A stretch of DNA of 64,000 nucleotides from the NCBI GenBank assembly GCA_016124655.1, contig WGNI01000012.1, forward strand, positions 1 to 64,000. The letters are read 5' to 3'. Shown here in pieces: positions 40,732-48,983 of the stretch (its first letter is position 1; every line of letters starts with the position of its first letter). The position numbers were made by a program, and so were the translations under genes. The notes under the pieces are model-generated. The model worked only from the letters and a program-made list of their open reading frames with translations, was not told the origin of the DNA and did not search any database. Origin of the DNA: Alphaproteobacteria bacterium. GTDB lineage: Bacteria > Pseudomonadota > Alphaproteobacteria > Caulobacterales > Aquidulcibacteraceae.

Positions 40732-41355
40732 ATGCCCCGCGCCGGCCGCGCCGTCCGTCCCCGTCCTGAAACATCCGCGCCCCGCGCCTGGCAGCGCATG
40801 CTGTCGGGGCGCAGGCTTGATCTTCTGGACCCCTCGCCGCTCGACATCGAGATCGGCGACATCGCCCATGGCCTGGCTCGGGTAGCGCGGTGGAACGGCC
40901 AGACGGTCGGCGCGCACGCGTTTTCCGTGGCGCAGCATTCGCTGGTGGTGGAGGCGCTTGTGGGAGAACTCGCGCCGGATTGGGGCGCGGACTGGCGGCT
41001 CGCGAGCCTGCTGCACGACGCGCCGGAATTCGTCATCGGCGACATGATCAGCCCGTTCAAGGCGGCGCTGGGCTTCGATTACAAGGCGTTCGAGGCGCGG
41101 CTGGAGGCGGCGGTGCATCTGCGCTTCGGGCTGCCCGCCGTGCTGCCGGCGCCGATCAAGGCCACGATCAAGCGCGCGGATCAGATCTCGGCCTATTTCG
41201 AAGCCGTGCAGCTTGCGGGCTTCGAGGCGGCCGAAGCCAAGCGCTTTTTCGGCGCGCCGCCAAAATCGGTAGACTTGCTGCTTGAGCCGCTTGCGACCGC
41301 GGATGTGCAGGCGGCGTTTCTTGCGCGCTTCGCAGTACTTTCGGGAGGGGCATAG
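40732..41355 (+). CDS. HD-domain phosphohydrolase (YfbR-like)
   Basis: A 207-residue protein with the metal-dependent phosphohydrolase motif: HSLVVEALV (H), then LLHDAPEFVIGDMISP (H-D), with a later conserved D in KRADQISAYFE. This is the YfbR/5'-deoxynucleotidase-like group. The N-terminal 30 residues are basic and precede MLSGRRLDLLDPSPLDIEI. ATG 40732 has a gaggag RBS; the frame is open upstream through the palindromic repeat, which is not coding. It starts a three-gene plus-strand unit with a phosphatase and a Nudix regulator. Substrate probably a nucleotide. Confidence 0.88.
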   Translation: MPRAGRAVRPRPETSAPRAWQRMLSGRRLDLLDPSPLDIEIGDIAHGLARVARWNGQTVGAHAFSVAQHSLVVEALVGELAPDWGADWRLASLLHDAPEFVIGDMISPFKAALGFDYKAFEARLEAAVHLRFGLPAVLPAPIKATIKRADQISAYFEAVQLAGFEAAEAKRFFGAPPKSVDLLLEPLATADVQAAFLARFAVLSGGA

Positions 41356-41358
41356 CGC

Positions 41359-41889
41359 ATGCCCATTCTCGTCTGCCCGCTTTCACAAGTGCCGCATGTG
41401 GTGAAGGCGCGCGCGCCCGGCCGGCTGGTCAGCCTGCTTGATCCCGGCAGCGCATTTCCGCCGCAGACTCTGGTCGCGCGCAGCCTGCGCATCGAAACGC
41501 ACGACATCGCGTTTGAAAGCGTCGAAGGCTGGACGTCGCCTGGGGCGCACCATGTGCGCGACGTGCTGGGCTTCGTGGAAGACTGGGATCGCGCCGATCC
41601 GATCCTGGTGCATTGCTATGCCGGCATCAGCCGCTCGACGGCGACGGCGTATACGATCGCGTGCGCGCTCAATCCGCAGACCGATGAAGGCGAAATCGCG
41701 CAGGCGCTGCGGACGGCCTCGCCTTCGGCGTCGCCCAATCTGCGGCTGATCGATCTGGCGGATGCTGAACTCGGTCGCGGCGGGCGGATGCGCCGCGCGA
41801 TCGATGCCATCGGCCGCGGCTGGACCTGGGAGATGCATGGCGAAGCCGATCCGTTCGAACTCGCCAGCCGCTATGGCGAGGGCGCATGA
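41359..41889 (+). CDS. Dual-specificity/tyrosine-type protein phosphatase
   Basis: A 176-residue phosphatase. The active-site loop HCYAGISRS (C86, R92) is the C-x5-R motif preceded by VH, and the aspartate acid candidate lies in VEDWDRADP. This is a cysteine-dependent phosphatase of the DSP family, with tyrosine or nucleotide/phospholipid substrates possible. It starts four bases after the HD gene and its stop overlaps the start of the Nudix regulator gene (ATGA), so the three are translationally coupled. The combination suggests a nucleotide or NAD-linked regulatory unit, by inference. Confidence 0.9.
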   Translation: MPILVCPLSQVPHVVKARAPGRLVSLLDPGSAFPPQTLVARSLRIETHDIAFESVEGWTSPGAHHVRDVLGFVEDWDRADPILVHCYAGISRSTATAYTIACALNPQTDEGEIAQALRTASPSASPNLRLIDLADAELGRGGRMRRAIDAIGRGWTWEMHGEADPFELASRYGEGA

Positions 41890-42869
41890 GCGCGCCGCAT
41901 GTCGTCATTGGCCTGTCGGCTGTGATTTTCGCCGTGACGGAGGAAGCGCCGTTCGTGGTTGTCACGCACGTCGACGACGACGCGCCGGGCCTGCCGTTCG
42001 GGCCGTTCGATCCCGCCGGCGACCGCACGCTGGAGCTTTCGCTGCGGCGCTGGGTGAGCGCGCAGACCGGATTTGAAATCGGGTTCGTTGAGCAACTGTA
42101 TACGTTCGGCGATCGGGGCCGAGAGGCGCCGCTGCCGGAGCTCGGCGAGAATCCGCCCGATCGCATCATCTCCATCGGCTATCTCGCGCTGACGCCGACG
42201 CGCGCGGCGCTGAAAGAGAAGCAAGCGCACTGGCGCTCCTGGTACGATTTTTTCCCGTGGGAAGATTGGCGCAATGGCCGTCCGAAAGGCATCGACGCGG
42301 ACCTTGCGCCGCGCTTGCGCCGTTGGTCGCAGGAGGGGTCGACGCCGGAGATTTGCGACCGGCGTTGGCAACGCGCGTGCGCGGCGTTTGCGCTCAACGG
42401 CGCGACATGGAACGAAGAGCGCGCGCTCGACCGCTATGAATTGCTGTACGAAGCCGGGCTTGCGCCGGAAGCGGCGCGCGACCGCGCGCGGTTCGCCAAG
42501 GAACAGCCCGCCGAGGCGGTGCGCCTGCCCGGCGTGTTCGGCGCGGCGATGGCGTCGGATCACCGGCGCATCCTGGCGACCGGCGTGAGCCGTTTGCGCG
42601 CGAAGATCAAATATCGCCCGGTCGTGTTCGAACTGGCGCCCGCGCTGTTCACGCTGTTTCATCTGCAGCGCATCGTTGAGGCGCTGTCCGGCCTGAAGCT
42701 GCACAAGCAGAATTTTCGCCGTCTGCTCGATCGCACGGGCTTCGTGGAAGGCGCGGGCGTGTTCGACGCTTCCGGCGGCGGCCGGCCTGCGGAATTGTTC
42801 CGCGCCAGCGCGCAGGTGTCGTCGCACGCGGTGGGCGGCGTGCACGTGCCGGCGCCGCGCGGCGAGTAA
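41886..42869 (+). CDS. Nudix-domain NAD regulator-like protein (COG4111 family)
   Basis: A 327-residue protein. The first 150 residues form a divergent Nudix fold (VIGLSAVIFAVTEEAPFVVV and PPDRIISIGYLALTP) without an intact Nudix box. The C-terminal region has a winged-helix-like segment (FELAPALFTLFHLQRIVEALSG and HKQNFRRLLDRTGFV). It matches COG4111 'NAD regulator' proteins, related to NrtR transcription factors that sense ADP-ribose and control NAD synthesis. It likely acts as a repressor, perhaps of its own operon. It is the last gene of the HD/phosphatase/Nudix unit. Confidence 0.85.
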   Translation: MSAPHVVIGLSAVIFAVTEEAPFVVVTHVDDDAPGLPFGPFDPAGDRTLELSLRRWVSAQTGFEIGFVEQLYTFGDRGREAPLPELGENPPDRIISIGYLALTPTRAALKEKQAHWRSWYDFFPWEDWRNGRPKGIDADLAPRLRRWSQEGSTPEICDRRWQRACAAFALNGATWNEERALDRYELLYEAGLAPEAARDRARFAKEQPAEAVRLPGVFGAAMASDHRRILATGVSRLRAKIKYRPVVFELAPALFTLFHLQRIVEALSGLKLHKQNFRRLLDRTGFVEGAGVFDASGGGRPAELFRASAQVSSHAVGGVHVPAPRGE

Positions 42870-42922
42870 GATGTCTTCACCAAATCGCAACCCGGCTGCG
42901 CGCATGACCCTGGGGCAGCACC

Positions 42923-43726
42923 ATGGGCTCGTTGACGCCAGCCAACGCCGCGAACGCGAAGACAGCGCTGCTCGTGTGGGGTTCGGGCGGCGAGCGGCGT
43001 AAGCTTGCCGATATGCTCGCTTCGCTTGGCTTCCAAGACGTGCAGATCGTTGAGAGCGCGGTGGAGGCGTTTGCGCGCCTGGCGGTGTCGCAACCCGACA
43101 TCGTGTTCGTGGAGGCCCGCATCAAGCCGGTGCCGGGGCTTGTGATCATCCGGGAATTGCGCGCCACGCCGCTCGCCAGCCGCGACGCGCCGATGGCGCT
43201 GTGGACCAACGCAGATGCCGAGGCGCTGCGCGCGGAGGCGTCGGCGGCGGGCGTCGATGCGTTGCTGGAAGGCGCGTTCGAACGCGCGGATGTGCTGGCG
43301 CTGCTGGACCATGTGGCGCGGCATGGGCGCGACCCGGCCGCGCGCGGGCGCGCATTCGGGCCGGAGCGGCGCACGCCGCACGCGCAGACCGGCGAAATGG
43401 CGGCGCCGCGCGGGAACGCGCAAGACGCAGCGCTTGATCGCATCGAAAAGCTTGCGGCGGCGGCGAAGTGCTGCGTCGCCGCATGGTCGCGCAATGGCCT
43501 GGAGGCTGAACTCGCGCACGCCATGGGCAGCCTGGACGAAGCCGCGCTGCTGGCGATGCGGTGCGGCGATTCCGATCTGTTAAAGTGCTTGAACAAGGCG
43601 TTGCGGACGATCGACGATATCCGCCGCACCTGGGACGCAGACGACCGCACGGTGCTGGAAGCCATCGATGCGGCGCTGGCCTATGTCGGCACACGCGCTT
43701 CTGCGGTCCATGCCGCGTCGCTTTAG
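42923..43726 (+). CDS. Degenerate response-regulator receiver protein
   Basis: A 267-residue protein with an N-terminal CheY-like fold (about 13-128). Key residues are changed. The first acidic pair is missing (LLVWGSGGE instead of the usual DD), the phosphoacceptor Asp is Glu (E64 in VFVEARI) and the late Lys is absent (LLEGAF). The conserved Thr may remain (LWTNAD). The C-terminal half (about 140-260) is helical and unrecognised, with ELAHAMGSLDEAALLAM and KALRTIDDIRRTWDADD. It could signal by protein contact rather than phosphorylation. The paired gene follows after 101 bases. Confidence 0.7.
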   Translation: MGSLTPANAANAKTALLVWGSGGERRKLADMLASLGFQDVQIVESAVEAFARLAVSQPDIVFVEARIKPVPGLVIIRELRATPLASRDAPMALWTNADAEALRAEASAAGVDALLEGAFERADVLALLDHVARHGRDPAARGRAFGPERRTPHAQTGEMAAPRGNAQDAALDRIEKLAAAAKCCVAAWSRNGLEAELAHAMGSLDEAALLAMRCGDSDLLKCLNKALRTIDDIRRTWDADDRTVLEAIDAALAYVGTRASAVHAASL

Positions 43727-43827
43727 CGGCGGAACAAGGCGGCTGAAGGCGCAAAGCGCCGCCAGTTCAACGAATTCTAATCTTTGCCGGGTAAACTATT
43801 TGCTTGGTTTAGAAAGACCTAACGGCC

Positions 43828-44721
43828 ATGCCGAACGTCGCCAACGCGCTCGAGAATGAGAAGATTCTCGTGCTCGATCAGAATGAAGAGTGCCGCGCGC
43901 TCGCCATGTCGATCCTCAAGGACGGCGGCGCGCGCGCATTCGTGAGCGCATCCGGCGCGCAGGAAGCGTATGCCGCGTTGCGTCGCGAGCTGCCGACGCT
44001 GCTGGTGATGGGTTGGCTGGAGGGCGCTGTCGATGCGCTCGACTTCATTCGCTCGGTGCGGCGCAGCGACGACATTCCCAATCGATCCGCCCCGATCGTT
44101 CTGTTGACGCAGCGCGGCCGGCAATCCGACGTTGAGGCTGCGCGCGCGGCCGGCGCCGACGCCTATCTGATCAAGCCGATTTCGATCCGTACGGCGTTGC
44201 AGAAGATCGCGGCCGTGCTGGCCAATCCGCAGCCCTTCGTGGCGACGGCGTCATATACTGGCCCGTGCCGGCGCCGGCGCAGCGATGCGGACTATACCGG
44301 CCCGAAACGGCGGATCACCGATGTGGTTGAAGCGCCGGTGCATGATGAAGCGCTGGAGCGCGAGCGCGTGGCGCTGCGCAGCGCCGCGGTGGATACGCTG
44401 GTCGCGTCCACGCGCATGCTGAAATCGCAGGACCCGCAAGGCGCGCGCGCGGTGTTCGCAGCGGCGCTTGAGGTCAAGACGGTTGCGCTCGGCACGCAGG
44501 ATCCGATCCTGATGTCGGGCGTGGAGCAATTGACGCGCTATCTGGAGTCGGTCGGCGCCACGGGCTTGCTCGACCCTGACGCCGTGCGCACGCACGCTGA
44601 AGCGCTGCGTCAGCTCGCGGAGCTGCCCAACGTCAATGACGCGGCGCGCAATGCGGTCGCGGCGGGTCTTGAGAAAATGGTGGAGAAAAAACTCCGCCAA
44701 GCGATCGGCGCGAGCGCCTGA
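43828..44721 (+). CDS. Pseudo-receiver response regulator with YxGPxRR motifs
   Basis: A 297-residue protein. The receiver domain (about 11-130) keeps T94 and K116 (YLIKPI) but has G62 in place of the phosphoacceptor Asp (LLVMGWLEG). The motif pair YTGPCRRRR (143-151) and YTGPKRR (156-162) follows, as in a class of alphaproteobacterial CheY-like proteins. A helical C-terminal half (about 170-297) ends in a basic stretch (LEKMVEKKLRQAIG). It probably lacks phosphotransfer, so it may work by dimerisation or binding. It is paired with the degenerate receiver gene upstream, on the same strand. Confidence 0.78.
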   Translation: MPNVANALENEKILVLDQNEECRALAMSILKDGGARAFVSASGAQEAYAALRRELPTLLVMGWLEGAVDALDFIRSVRRSDDIPNRSAPIVLLTQRGRQSDVEAARAAGADAYLIKPISIRTALQKIAAVLANPQPFVATASYTGPCRRRRSDADYTGPKRRITDVVEAPVHDEALERERVALRSAAVDTLVASTRMLKSQDPQGARAVFAAALEVKTVALGTQDPILMSGVEQLTRYLESVGATGLLDPDAVRTHAEALRQLAELPNVNDAARNAVAAGLEKMVEKKLRQAIGASA

Positions 44722-44725
44722 TCGT

Positions 44726-45772
44726 TTACGTCGCCGACAAGGACGCGCGGATCATCTGCGCGGTTTCAGTGGCGATGCGCCGGCAGGCCGCGTCGGCGGC
44801 AGGGATGGCGCCGGTGAACGCGGTGAAGGCGTGCGCCAAATGATCGAAGCAATGCCTGCGCACGGGAACGCCGGCTTCGGCGAGCCGGTCGGCATAAGCA
44901 TGGCCCTGATCGACGAGCGGATCGAAGCCTGCGGTGTAGATCAGCGCCGGGGCGAGCCCGCGAAGATCGTCCACATAAAGCGGTGACGCGTGGGGATGTT
45001 TGGGATCGGCCGCTTCAGGCAGATAATTGTGCATGAACCACGCCATCGTGGCCGCTGAGAGCGGAAACGCGTCGGCGTAAATCTGCATCGAGGGCAGCGT
45101 GCTGGCGACGTCGACGGCGGGATAGATCAGCAATTGCGCGACCGGCATCTTGGCGCCCTTGCGCTTCATCTCCTGGGCGATGATGGCGCTGAAATTGCCG
45201 CCCATGGAATCGCCCCCAACCGCGGCGCGTCCCGACGGCGCGCCGAATTGGCTGGCGTGGCTGACGCACCACTCATAAGCGGCGATGCAATCTTCCAATC
45301 CGGCGGGCCAGCGGTGTTCTGGCGCCAAGCGATAATCGACGGAAATCACCGGCGCGCCCATCGCCGCGGCCAAAATCGAACAAAATGCGTGGCAGGTGTC
45401 GAGGTCGCCGATGACGCCGCCGCCGAAGTGAAAATACGCCATCACCGGCATGGCGCGATCCTGCGCGCGCGGGGCGTAGATGCGGGCGGGAATGTTGCGC
45501 CGTCCCGTGACGATCTGAAGATCGCGCACGTCAACGCCCGGCTCAACCTTGCCGCCGAACATGTAGACGAGTTGACGCGCCTGCGCGCGGCCGATCTCGG
45601 GGGTCATGTCCGGCGGCGGCTTGGCATTGCGCGCCTGCGCTTCGAGAAACTGGAACCGCGGATCAAGCGTACGTCCACCCAAGACACGCGGCGAACCGCC
45701 GGACGCCGCGATCAGCGCAGCGTCGGAGCGATTGAGCGCGGCGCGCGCGAGCGCCTTCATCAAGGGCCGCAT
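44726..45772 (-). CDS. HSL-family alpha/beta hydrolase (esterase)
   Basis: A 348-residue carboxylesterase of the hormone-sensitive-lipase type. The oxyanion motif is HFGGG (115-119), the variant of HGGG in this family, the nucleophile is S189 in GGDSMGGN, and Asp and His lie in AGFDPLVDQG and FDHLAHAF. It would hydrolyse short- to mid-chain esters in the cytoplasm. It lies 22 bases after the TetR gene on the same strand and is probably controlled by that regulator, by local arrangement. It ends four bases before the converging receiver gene. Confidence 0.92.
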   Translation of the reverse strand: MRPLMKALARAALNRSDAALIAASGGSPRVLGGRTLDPRFQFLEAQARNAKPPPDMTPEIGRAQARQLVYMFGGKVEPGVDVRDLQIVTGRRNIPARIYAPRAQDRAMPVMAYFHFGGGVIGDLDTCHAFCSILAAAMGAPVISVDYRLAPEHRWPAGLEDCIAAYEWCVSHASQFGAPSGRAAVGGDSMGGNFSAIIAQEMKRKGAKMPVAQLLIYPAVDVASTLPSMQIYADAFPLSAATMAWFMHNYLPEAADPKHPHASPLYVDDLRGLAPALIYTAGFDPLVDQGHAYADRLAEAGVPVRRHCFDHLAHAFTAFTGAIPAADAACRRIATETAQMIRASLSAT

Positions 45773-45794
45773 CCGATGTCCTCCCGCTGCGGCG

Positions 45795-46430
45795 TCAAGC
45801 CCGTCGCGGCGTCCCCGTGAGGCCGCCCAGGATCAGTCCGGACGCGAACGCCGCGGCGCCGGCGACGTCGGGCGGCGAACGCGCCAACATGACCGAACCA
45901 AGTTCCTGGGCCATGCCGATGCACGCGCTGGCGAGGTAGCCCGCATCGACCTCCGGCGCCAAGCCGCGCGCGATGGCGTCTTCGATGCCTTCGCGCACTT
46001 CGTGATAGATCGCGGCCATCTCAGGCGAGCCATTGTGCACGTGCGGACGGCGATCGGTGATCGGCAAACCGTCGACGATGTGTTCGTGCACGAGAAACGC
46101 AAAATAGGCTTCGAAGGCGCAGCGCAGATAGTCTTCAAAGCCGCCGGCCTGCTCGCGCGCGGCGCGCAGGATGGGCCGAAAGCGGCGGGCGCCGTCATCA
46201 GCCAGCGCCTCGAACACTTCTTCCTTGGATTTGAAATAATTGTAGAAGGTGCCGGACGCCAATTCGGTGCCGCGGATGATGTCGCGCACGGTGGCGGCTT
46301 CGTAGCCGATCTGGGCGAAGACGCGCTTGGCCGCCTCCAGGATGGATTGCCGATTGGCGGCCTTGGCGCGCTCGCGCTTGCCCTGGGCCTCCTCAATCGT
46401 CACCAGCATCGCCTCTTCGGCGTCGGCCAT
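45795..46430 (-). CDS. TetR-family transcriptional regulator
   Basis: A 211-residue repressor-type protein. The N-terminal DNA-binding helix-turn-helix is RQSILEAAKRVFAQIGYEAA followed by TVRDIIRGTELASGTFYNYF, which matches the TetR consensus, and the C-terminal helical part binds an unknown ligand. ATG 46430 has ggagaggag upstream. It begins a two-gene unit with the HSL-type esterase, so it likely regulates it (inference). The spacer upstream (46431-46652) contains palindromic repeats that may overlap its promoter. Confidence 0.93.
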   Translation of the reverse strand: MADAEEAMLVTIEEAQGKRERAKAANRQSILEAAKRVFAQIGYEAATVRDIIRGTELASGTFYNYFKSKEEVFEALADDGARRFRPILRAAREQAGGFEDYLRCAFEAYFAFLVHEHIVDGLPITDRRPHVHNGSPEMAAIYHEVREGIEDAIARGLAPEVDAGYLASACIGMAQELGSVMLARSPPDVAGAAAFASGLILGGLTGTPRRA

Positions 46431-46499
46431 GCTCCTCTCCTCGCCGCTCTTGCGGCGCAAGCGCCTGTGAACAGACGATTTCCTTGCCTGCCGCCACGC

Positions 46500-46619
46500 T
46501 AGAGCGGTTCCCGAAAAGTGTGAATCGGTTTTAGGACGAGAACCGCTCTATTTCCGAATGCGGACCCGTTTTTTCCCGATTCGCCCCGGATCATGTCCGG
46601 GTCAAATCGGGAACGGGTC
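46500..46619. repeat. Compound two-hairpin palindromic element, variant copy
   Basis: First stem: tagagcggttc (46500-46510) with gaaccgctcta (46540-46550), 11 bp, perfect, around a core with ccgaaaagtgtgaatcggtttt. Second stem: gacccgtt (46563-46570) with aacgggtc (46612-46619), with nested arms cccgatt/aatcggg and cccgga/tccggg. The first core is like those at 13504 and 40597 (aaaagtg and cggtttt), but the stems differ. It lies between the TetR start and the end of the lipoprotein gene; nothing else is seen there. Confidence 0.75.
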
Positions 46620-46652
46620 TGGCGCGCGCAGCGCTTGCGTCCATGGCGGCGT

Positions 46653-47261
46653 CTAGCTGCGCTGGGCGGCGACGCGCTGGGACACCAGGCGGGCGACGAG
46701 GTGGGCCGCTTCGGGCGCCGCCGAGCCGGTCCCGTCGCGAACCTGAACCCGCAGCACCCGGTCGGGCAGCAGCATGGCGTAGCCGCCGTCGGACAGGCGG
46801 CAGGCCCGGCCGACAATATCGCGCGGGGCGGCGCTGACGGGGCGCTGGGCGGCGGTCGCTCCGCCGCCATCGACGGTCAGGTTCATGCCCGGCAAGGCCG
46901 GGGAGCTGGCGTCGGAGCGGCACAGGCTGAGGAAGTGGAGCTCGGCGGTCTGGTCGCGTTTGGGGAATTCGACATAAAGCTCAGCCACGCCGTGCAGGCC
47001 GCCCTCGCCGACCGCTTGGGCGCAGCGGACATGGTTATCCTCGACGCTGTCGGTCGCCATCGTGGTCAGGAAGGGCCGGTTGAGCACCTGGGATGCATCG
47101 TGGGGAGTCAGAAGCGTGCAGGGACGGTCGAAGTCCATCTCTGCCGGCATGAATTCCACCGGCGGAGGACCAGGCGGCGGTTTACGGTCGGCATGGCCGC
47201 CGCCGCAGCCGGCCAACAGCGCTAGAGCGCACAAGCCAGCCACATGGTTACGCGTCAGCAC
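46653..47261 (-). CDS. Hypothetical lipoprotein
   Basis: A 202-residue protein with a lipoprotein signal (MLTRNHVAGLCALALLAGC, lipobox LLAGC at residue 19). The mature part is not in a family I recognise. It starts with a proline-rich linker (KPPPGPPPVE) and has Cys residues in DRPCTLL, VRCAQAV, LSLCRSD and GRACRLS that could form disulfides. The C-terminal part (LPDRVLRVQVRDG and ARLVSQRVAAQ) looks like a small alpha/beta domain. The start is GTG 47261. It lies downstream of a 239-base spacer with no gene seen in it, where the divergent promoters toward the hotdog gene must lie. Confidence 0.72.
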   Translation of the reverse strand: MLTRNHVAGLCALALLAGCGGGHADRKPPPGPPPVEFMPAEMDFDRPCTLLTPHDASQVLNRPFLTTMATDSVEDNHVRCAQAVGEGGLHGVAELYVEFPKRDQTAELHFLSLCRSDASSPALPGMNLTVDGGGATAAQRPVSAAPRDIVGRACRLSDGGYAMLLPDRVLRVQVRDGTGSAAPEAAHLVARLVSQRVAAQRS

Positions 47262-47500
47262 GGTTCTGCGCCCCTACGTCCAAGCCCCTCGCACCCACAT
47301 GTCGTGCTCACACTGCATACGATCAAGGCGCGACAGCGAAATGACCGAAGTCACGCGGGAAACGCCCCAGACGTTTCAACGGTGCGCGCGGATCGAGCAG
47401 GACGCCGGTTCTCTACAGCAAAAGCGCCATTGTGGATAGAAAGTTCCTTGGCGCGGGCGGCTTGTCGCGCGACGCGCGCACGGGCTAGCACTGCAAACGC

Positions 47501-47974
47501 ATGTCCCAGGACCCGCCCCCATCGGAGCCGCCGGAAAGCATCCGCGAGCGGCTGATCACTATGATGCGGTTTACGCCGCATGCGCATGGGCTGGGGCTGC
47601 ACGTCGATTCCATAGAGGCCGGCCGCGTCTGGGGACGGGTGGCGCATAAGCCGGAGCTGATCGGCGATCCCGAGACCGGCGTCATCGCCGGCGGGGTGAT
47701 CATTGCGCTTCTGGATCACTTTTGCGGCGCCGCGGTGATGGCGGCGCTGCGTGCGCCGCAGCCGATCGCCACGCTCGATCTGCGCATCGATTATATGCGC
47801 CCGGCGACCGCGGGACAGGACGTGCTGGTGATGGCGCATTGCTACAAGGTCACGCGCAGCGTCGCGTTCACGCGCGCGGTGGCTTACCAGGACGATGTCG
47901 ACGATCCGATCGCCAACGCTGCGGGCGCGTTCATGATGACGACATCGCCATTTCCCGGCGGGCCAATGCCATGA
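47501..47974 (+). CDS. PaaI-family hotdog thioesterase, first of a pair
   Basis: A 157-residue hotdog-fold protein that would hydrolyse acyl- or aryl-CoA thioesters. The segment GVIAGGVIIALLDHFCGAAV (helix with conserved G-G and D-H) and ATLDLRIDYMRPA are family-typical, the catalytic Asp/Glu being in the central helix. It ends in ATGA overlap with the second hotdog gene, so the two are coupled. The two are only distantly similar, so this may be a heteromeric enzyme. No neighbours suggest a pathway. Confidence 0.88.
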   Translation: MSQDPPPSEPPESIRERLITMMRFTPHAHGLGLHVDSIEAGRVWGRVAHKPELIGDPETGVIAGGVIIALLDHFCGAAVMAALRAPQPIATLDLRIDYMRPATAGQDVLVMAHCYKVTRSVAFTRAVAYQDDVDDPIANAAGAFMMTTSPFPGGPMP

Positions 47975-48402
47975 GCGCGCGAGCGCCTGCAGACGCCGCC
48001 GTCGCGGATGTGCTCAAGCGCATCCCCTACGCGGCCTATCTCGGGGCGCGCGCCGATCAGCGCGGCGACGAACTCACTTTGGTGCTGCCGTTTTCCGAAC
48101 GGCTGATCGGCAATGTTGCGCTGCCGGCGCTGCATGGCGGCGTCGTCGGCGCGTTTCTGGAACTGACCGCGATCGCGCAGCTTAGCGTCAGCGGCAAGCT
48201 CGATCGATTGCCGAAAACCATCGACATCTCGATCGATTATCTGCGCTCGGGTCGGCCGGTGGAATCGTATGCGCGCGCGCGGATCGTCAAAGTGGGACGG
48301 CGCATCGCGAATGTGCAGGTCGAAGCGTGGCAGGCTGAACGCGGCAACCCGATTGCTGCGCTGCACGGGCATTTTCTCATGCCGAACGGAGCGGACGCCT
48401 AG
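47971..48402 (+). CDS. PaaI-family hotdog thioesterase, second of a pair
   Basis: A 143-residue hotdog protein. The central helix ALPALHGGVVGAFLELTAIAQL and the strand TIDISIDYLRSGRPV correspond to those in the first gene, but the central residues differ (HGGVVGAFLE in place of AGGVIIALLDH), so the catalytic acid is Glu here. ATG 47971 overlaps the stop of the first gene. The two proteins may form a mixed dimer. The stop overlaps that of the converging NTF2-like gene by four bases (CTAG). Confidence 0.86.
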   Translation: MSARAPADAAVADVLKRIPYAAYLGARADQRGDELTLVLPFSERLIGNVALPALHGGVVGAFLELTAIAQLSVSGKLDRLPKTIDISIDYLRSGRPVESYARARIVKVGRRIANVQVEAWQAERGNPIAALHGHFLMPNGADA

Positions 48403-48899
48403 GTCCCCTCGGCTTGATCACCCACCGAAGTGTGATCGTGGACGATGTACCAGTTTTCCTGAGCGACATCGGGATTGAGATTGCGCCAGATCAGCGTGAA
48501 CATGCCTGACACCGGCGCGTAGGCGCGCGTTACCGTCCAGCGGCCCCACGCATAGGCCTCGCGCTCGTCCAGCATGGTGACCTGCAGATCGGAGAACGCC
48601 AATTGCCCCATGGTGGCGCGATCGGGATAGGTGCGCTGGTAGCGCGCATAGGCTGCGTCCCATCCCACAGTCCATGTGCCGCCCGACACGAACACAAGGC
48701 GCGGATCGCGCCAATAAAACCGCATGAAGCCTTCGAGGTCGCCATTGTTCCACGCCGATTGCTGCGTCTCCAGATTGCCGCGGATCTCATTGGCGCGATC
48801 GGCCCAGGTGCGCTGGGGACGATCGCCAGGCCAGAGCGCGCAGGCGGCAGCGGGGGTTGCTGCGACCAGGAGAGCGGCGTTGCGGCGGGATAGCGTCAT
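48399..48899 (-). CDS. NTF2-like (DUF4440/SnoaL-type) exported protein
   Basis: A 166-residue protein. A signal-like N-terminus (MTLSRRNAALLVAATPAAACAL) precedes the fold, possibly with a lipobox cysteine near residue 20. The segment LETQQSAWNNGDLEGFMRFYW and the strands REAYAWGRWTVTRAY and MFTLIWRNLNPDVAQENWYIVHDH match DUF4440/NTF2-like domains used for ligand binding or small enzymatic steps. No catalytic residues can be named. ATG 48899 is used because the frame has only a TTG upstream. Confidence 0.8.
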   Translation of the reverse strand: MTLSRRNAALLVAATPAAACALWPGDRPQRTWADRANEIRGNLETQQSAWNNGDLEGFMRFYWRDPRLVFVSGGTWTVGWDAAYARYQRTYPDRATMGQLAFSDLQVTMLDEREAYAWGRWTVTRAYAPVSGMFTLIWRNLNPDVAQENWYIVHDHTSVGDQAEGT

Positions 48900-48983
48900 G
48901 GGCCTCAATCCTTCCTCTTTTCTGCAAGCGCTTCTTCTCTAGGGTCTGTTTTCCAAAAAGGGAAACTTTTCCTAAAAATCCTT

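Noticed and set aside
47262..47500. A small gene in the spacer before the hotdog pair
   Set aside because: Open frames there are short, lack an RBS and have shadow-like composition.
48940..48975. A possible terminator after the GrpB gene
   Set aside because: The stem (gttttcc with gggaaac) is imperfect, the T-run falls in the loop on the minus strand, and no proper tail follows.
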